Of a stretch of 32,985 nt of DNA, positions 32,332 to 32,985 are shown in pieces. The stretch comes from Gemmatimonadota bacterium (GTDB lineage Bacteria > Gemmatimonadota > Gemmatimonadetes > Palauibacterales > KS3-K002), in the NCBI GenBank assembly GCA_020344375.1, contig CP070823.1, forward strand, positions 1,640,594 through 1,673,578. The letters run 5' to 3'. Position numbers and translations under genes: made by a program. The notes beneath the pieces are model-generated. The model was not told the DNA's origin, ran no database searches, and worked only from the letters and a program-made list of their open reading frames with translations. The number at the start of each line of letters is the position of its first letter. Position 1 is the stretch's first letter.

Positions 32332-32985
32332 ATGGAGACACAGACAAGATCAGGAAATGGCAAGCCGCTGATCCGACTCGACGGCGTAAGAAAGGTCTTC
32401 TTCACGGAAGAGCTGGAGACGCATGCGCTGAGCGACATTCACCTGGAGATCAAGAACGGCGAGTACGTATCTATCGCGGGTCCGTCAGGCTGCGGGAAGA
32501 CGACGCTGTTGTCTATCCTGGGACTCCTGGATACACCGACCGCCGGCAACTACTACCTGGATGAGCAGCCGGTCGCCAATCTCACGGCCTCGCAGCGCGC
32601 GCGGATCCGCAACCAGCACATCGGCTTCATCTTCCAGGCGTTCAACCTGATCGGCGACCTGACGGTCTACGAGAACGTCGAGCTCCCGCTCACCTACCGG
32701 GGCATGCCGAGAAGCGAGCGCAAGCGGCGGGTGCACGAGGCCCTCGAGAAGGTCGGCATGGAGCACAGGGTCAACCACTATCCCTCGCAGCTCTCGGGCG
32801 GCCAGCAGCAGCGTTCAGCCGTGGCGCGTGCGATCGTCGGGCAGCCGCTCATCCTTCTGGCGGACGAGCCGACGGGCAACCTCGACTCGAAGAACGGCAC
32901 CGCGGTGATGGATCTGCTACGGGAGTTGCATCAGGACGGCGCGACGATCTGCATGGTGACGCACGATCCGCGCTACGCCCATTAC
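32332..32985 (+). CDS. ABC exporter ATPase, MacB/LolD type (C-terminus beyond right edge)
   Basis: The frame starts at ATG 32332, after GAGAGGGAAA, and is open to the window end, giving 218 residues. Walker A is GPSGCGKTT, the Q-loop [12 protein letters not shown], the signature [16 protein letters not shown], Walker B LILLADEP, the D-loop GNLDSKNG and the switch His VTHDPR. All are standard, in contrast to the orphan ATPase at 10437-11108. Together with the adaptor just upstream it forms the first two parts of a MacAB-like exporter; a permease gene should follow outside the window. Only the last few residues are missing if it is a stand-alone ATPase. Confidence 0.93.
   Translation, partial: METQTRSGNGKPLIRLDGVRKVFFTEELETHALSDIHLEIKNGEYVSIAGPSGCGKTTLLSILGLLDTPTAGNYYLDEQPVANLTASQRARIRNQHIGFIFQAFNLIGDLTVYENVELPLTYRGMPRSERKRRVHEALEKVGMEHRVNHYPSQLSGGQQQRSAVARAIVGQPLILLADEPTGNLDSKNGTAVMDLLRELHQDGATICMVTHDPRYAHY

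Overview
This is a GC-rich, tightly packed chromosomal window with many GTG/TTG starts. Secreted CBM9/DUF5916 protein, M56-HEAT sensor with BlaI repressor, TolB-like propeller lipoprotein, CocE and S41 peptidase relics and MacAB-type exporters together suggest a Gram-negative bacterium, most like Gemmatimonadota. That placement is inference from gene content; there is no rRNA or other phylogenetic marker. I saw no tRNA, rRNA, CRISPR array or insertion sequence.

Layout. (1) 1-3430, minus strand: an operon of BlaI-type repressor, M56 metallopeptidase with a HEAT-repeat C-terminus in place of the penicillin sensor, and a secreted CBM9/DUF5916 protein cut by the left edge. A 32-bp inverted repeat lies over its promoter. 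(2) 3525-10057, minus strand: a complete tripartite efflux operon, tetR-tolC-adaptor-RND pump, with a near-consensus promoter overlapped by two operator-like repeats. The pump lacks the usual proton-relay Asp/Asp/Lys residues. (3) 10437-12966: a lone ABC ATPase with altered signature and D-loop, a CocE-family hydrolase pseudogene with its catalytic domain deleted, and a secreted metallo-beta-lactamase-fold protein. (4) 13134-19441: a C39-like cysteine peptidase diverging from an ATP-grasp ligase, then a cysteine-rich DUF362 protein diverging from a long KamA-like radical SAM protein. This is the best candidate for an undescribed pathway: the KamA-like protein keeps the iron-sulfur and PLP features but appears to lack both lysine-binding aspartates. 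(5) 19493-25396: a PBP1b-type bifunctional peptidoglycan synthase diverging from a GH65-HAD fusion enzyme whose HAD half has substitutions at two key acidic positions. (6) 25393-32985: a Tat-exported DUF362 lipoprotein, a TolB-like propeller lipoprotein, an orphan histidine kinase, a dicarboxylate/amino-acid symporter, an S41 peptidase remnant, and the start of a MacAB-like exporter that runs off the right edge.

How they fit. Envelope functions dominate: efflux, ABC export, peptidoglycan synthesis, secreted hydrolases and membrane sensing. The C39/ATP-grasp/DUF362/KamA block is consistent with making and ligating an unusual amino acid, but the substrate cannot be read from sequence. Two broken genes and one lone, divergent ATPase show that local gene loss is under way.
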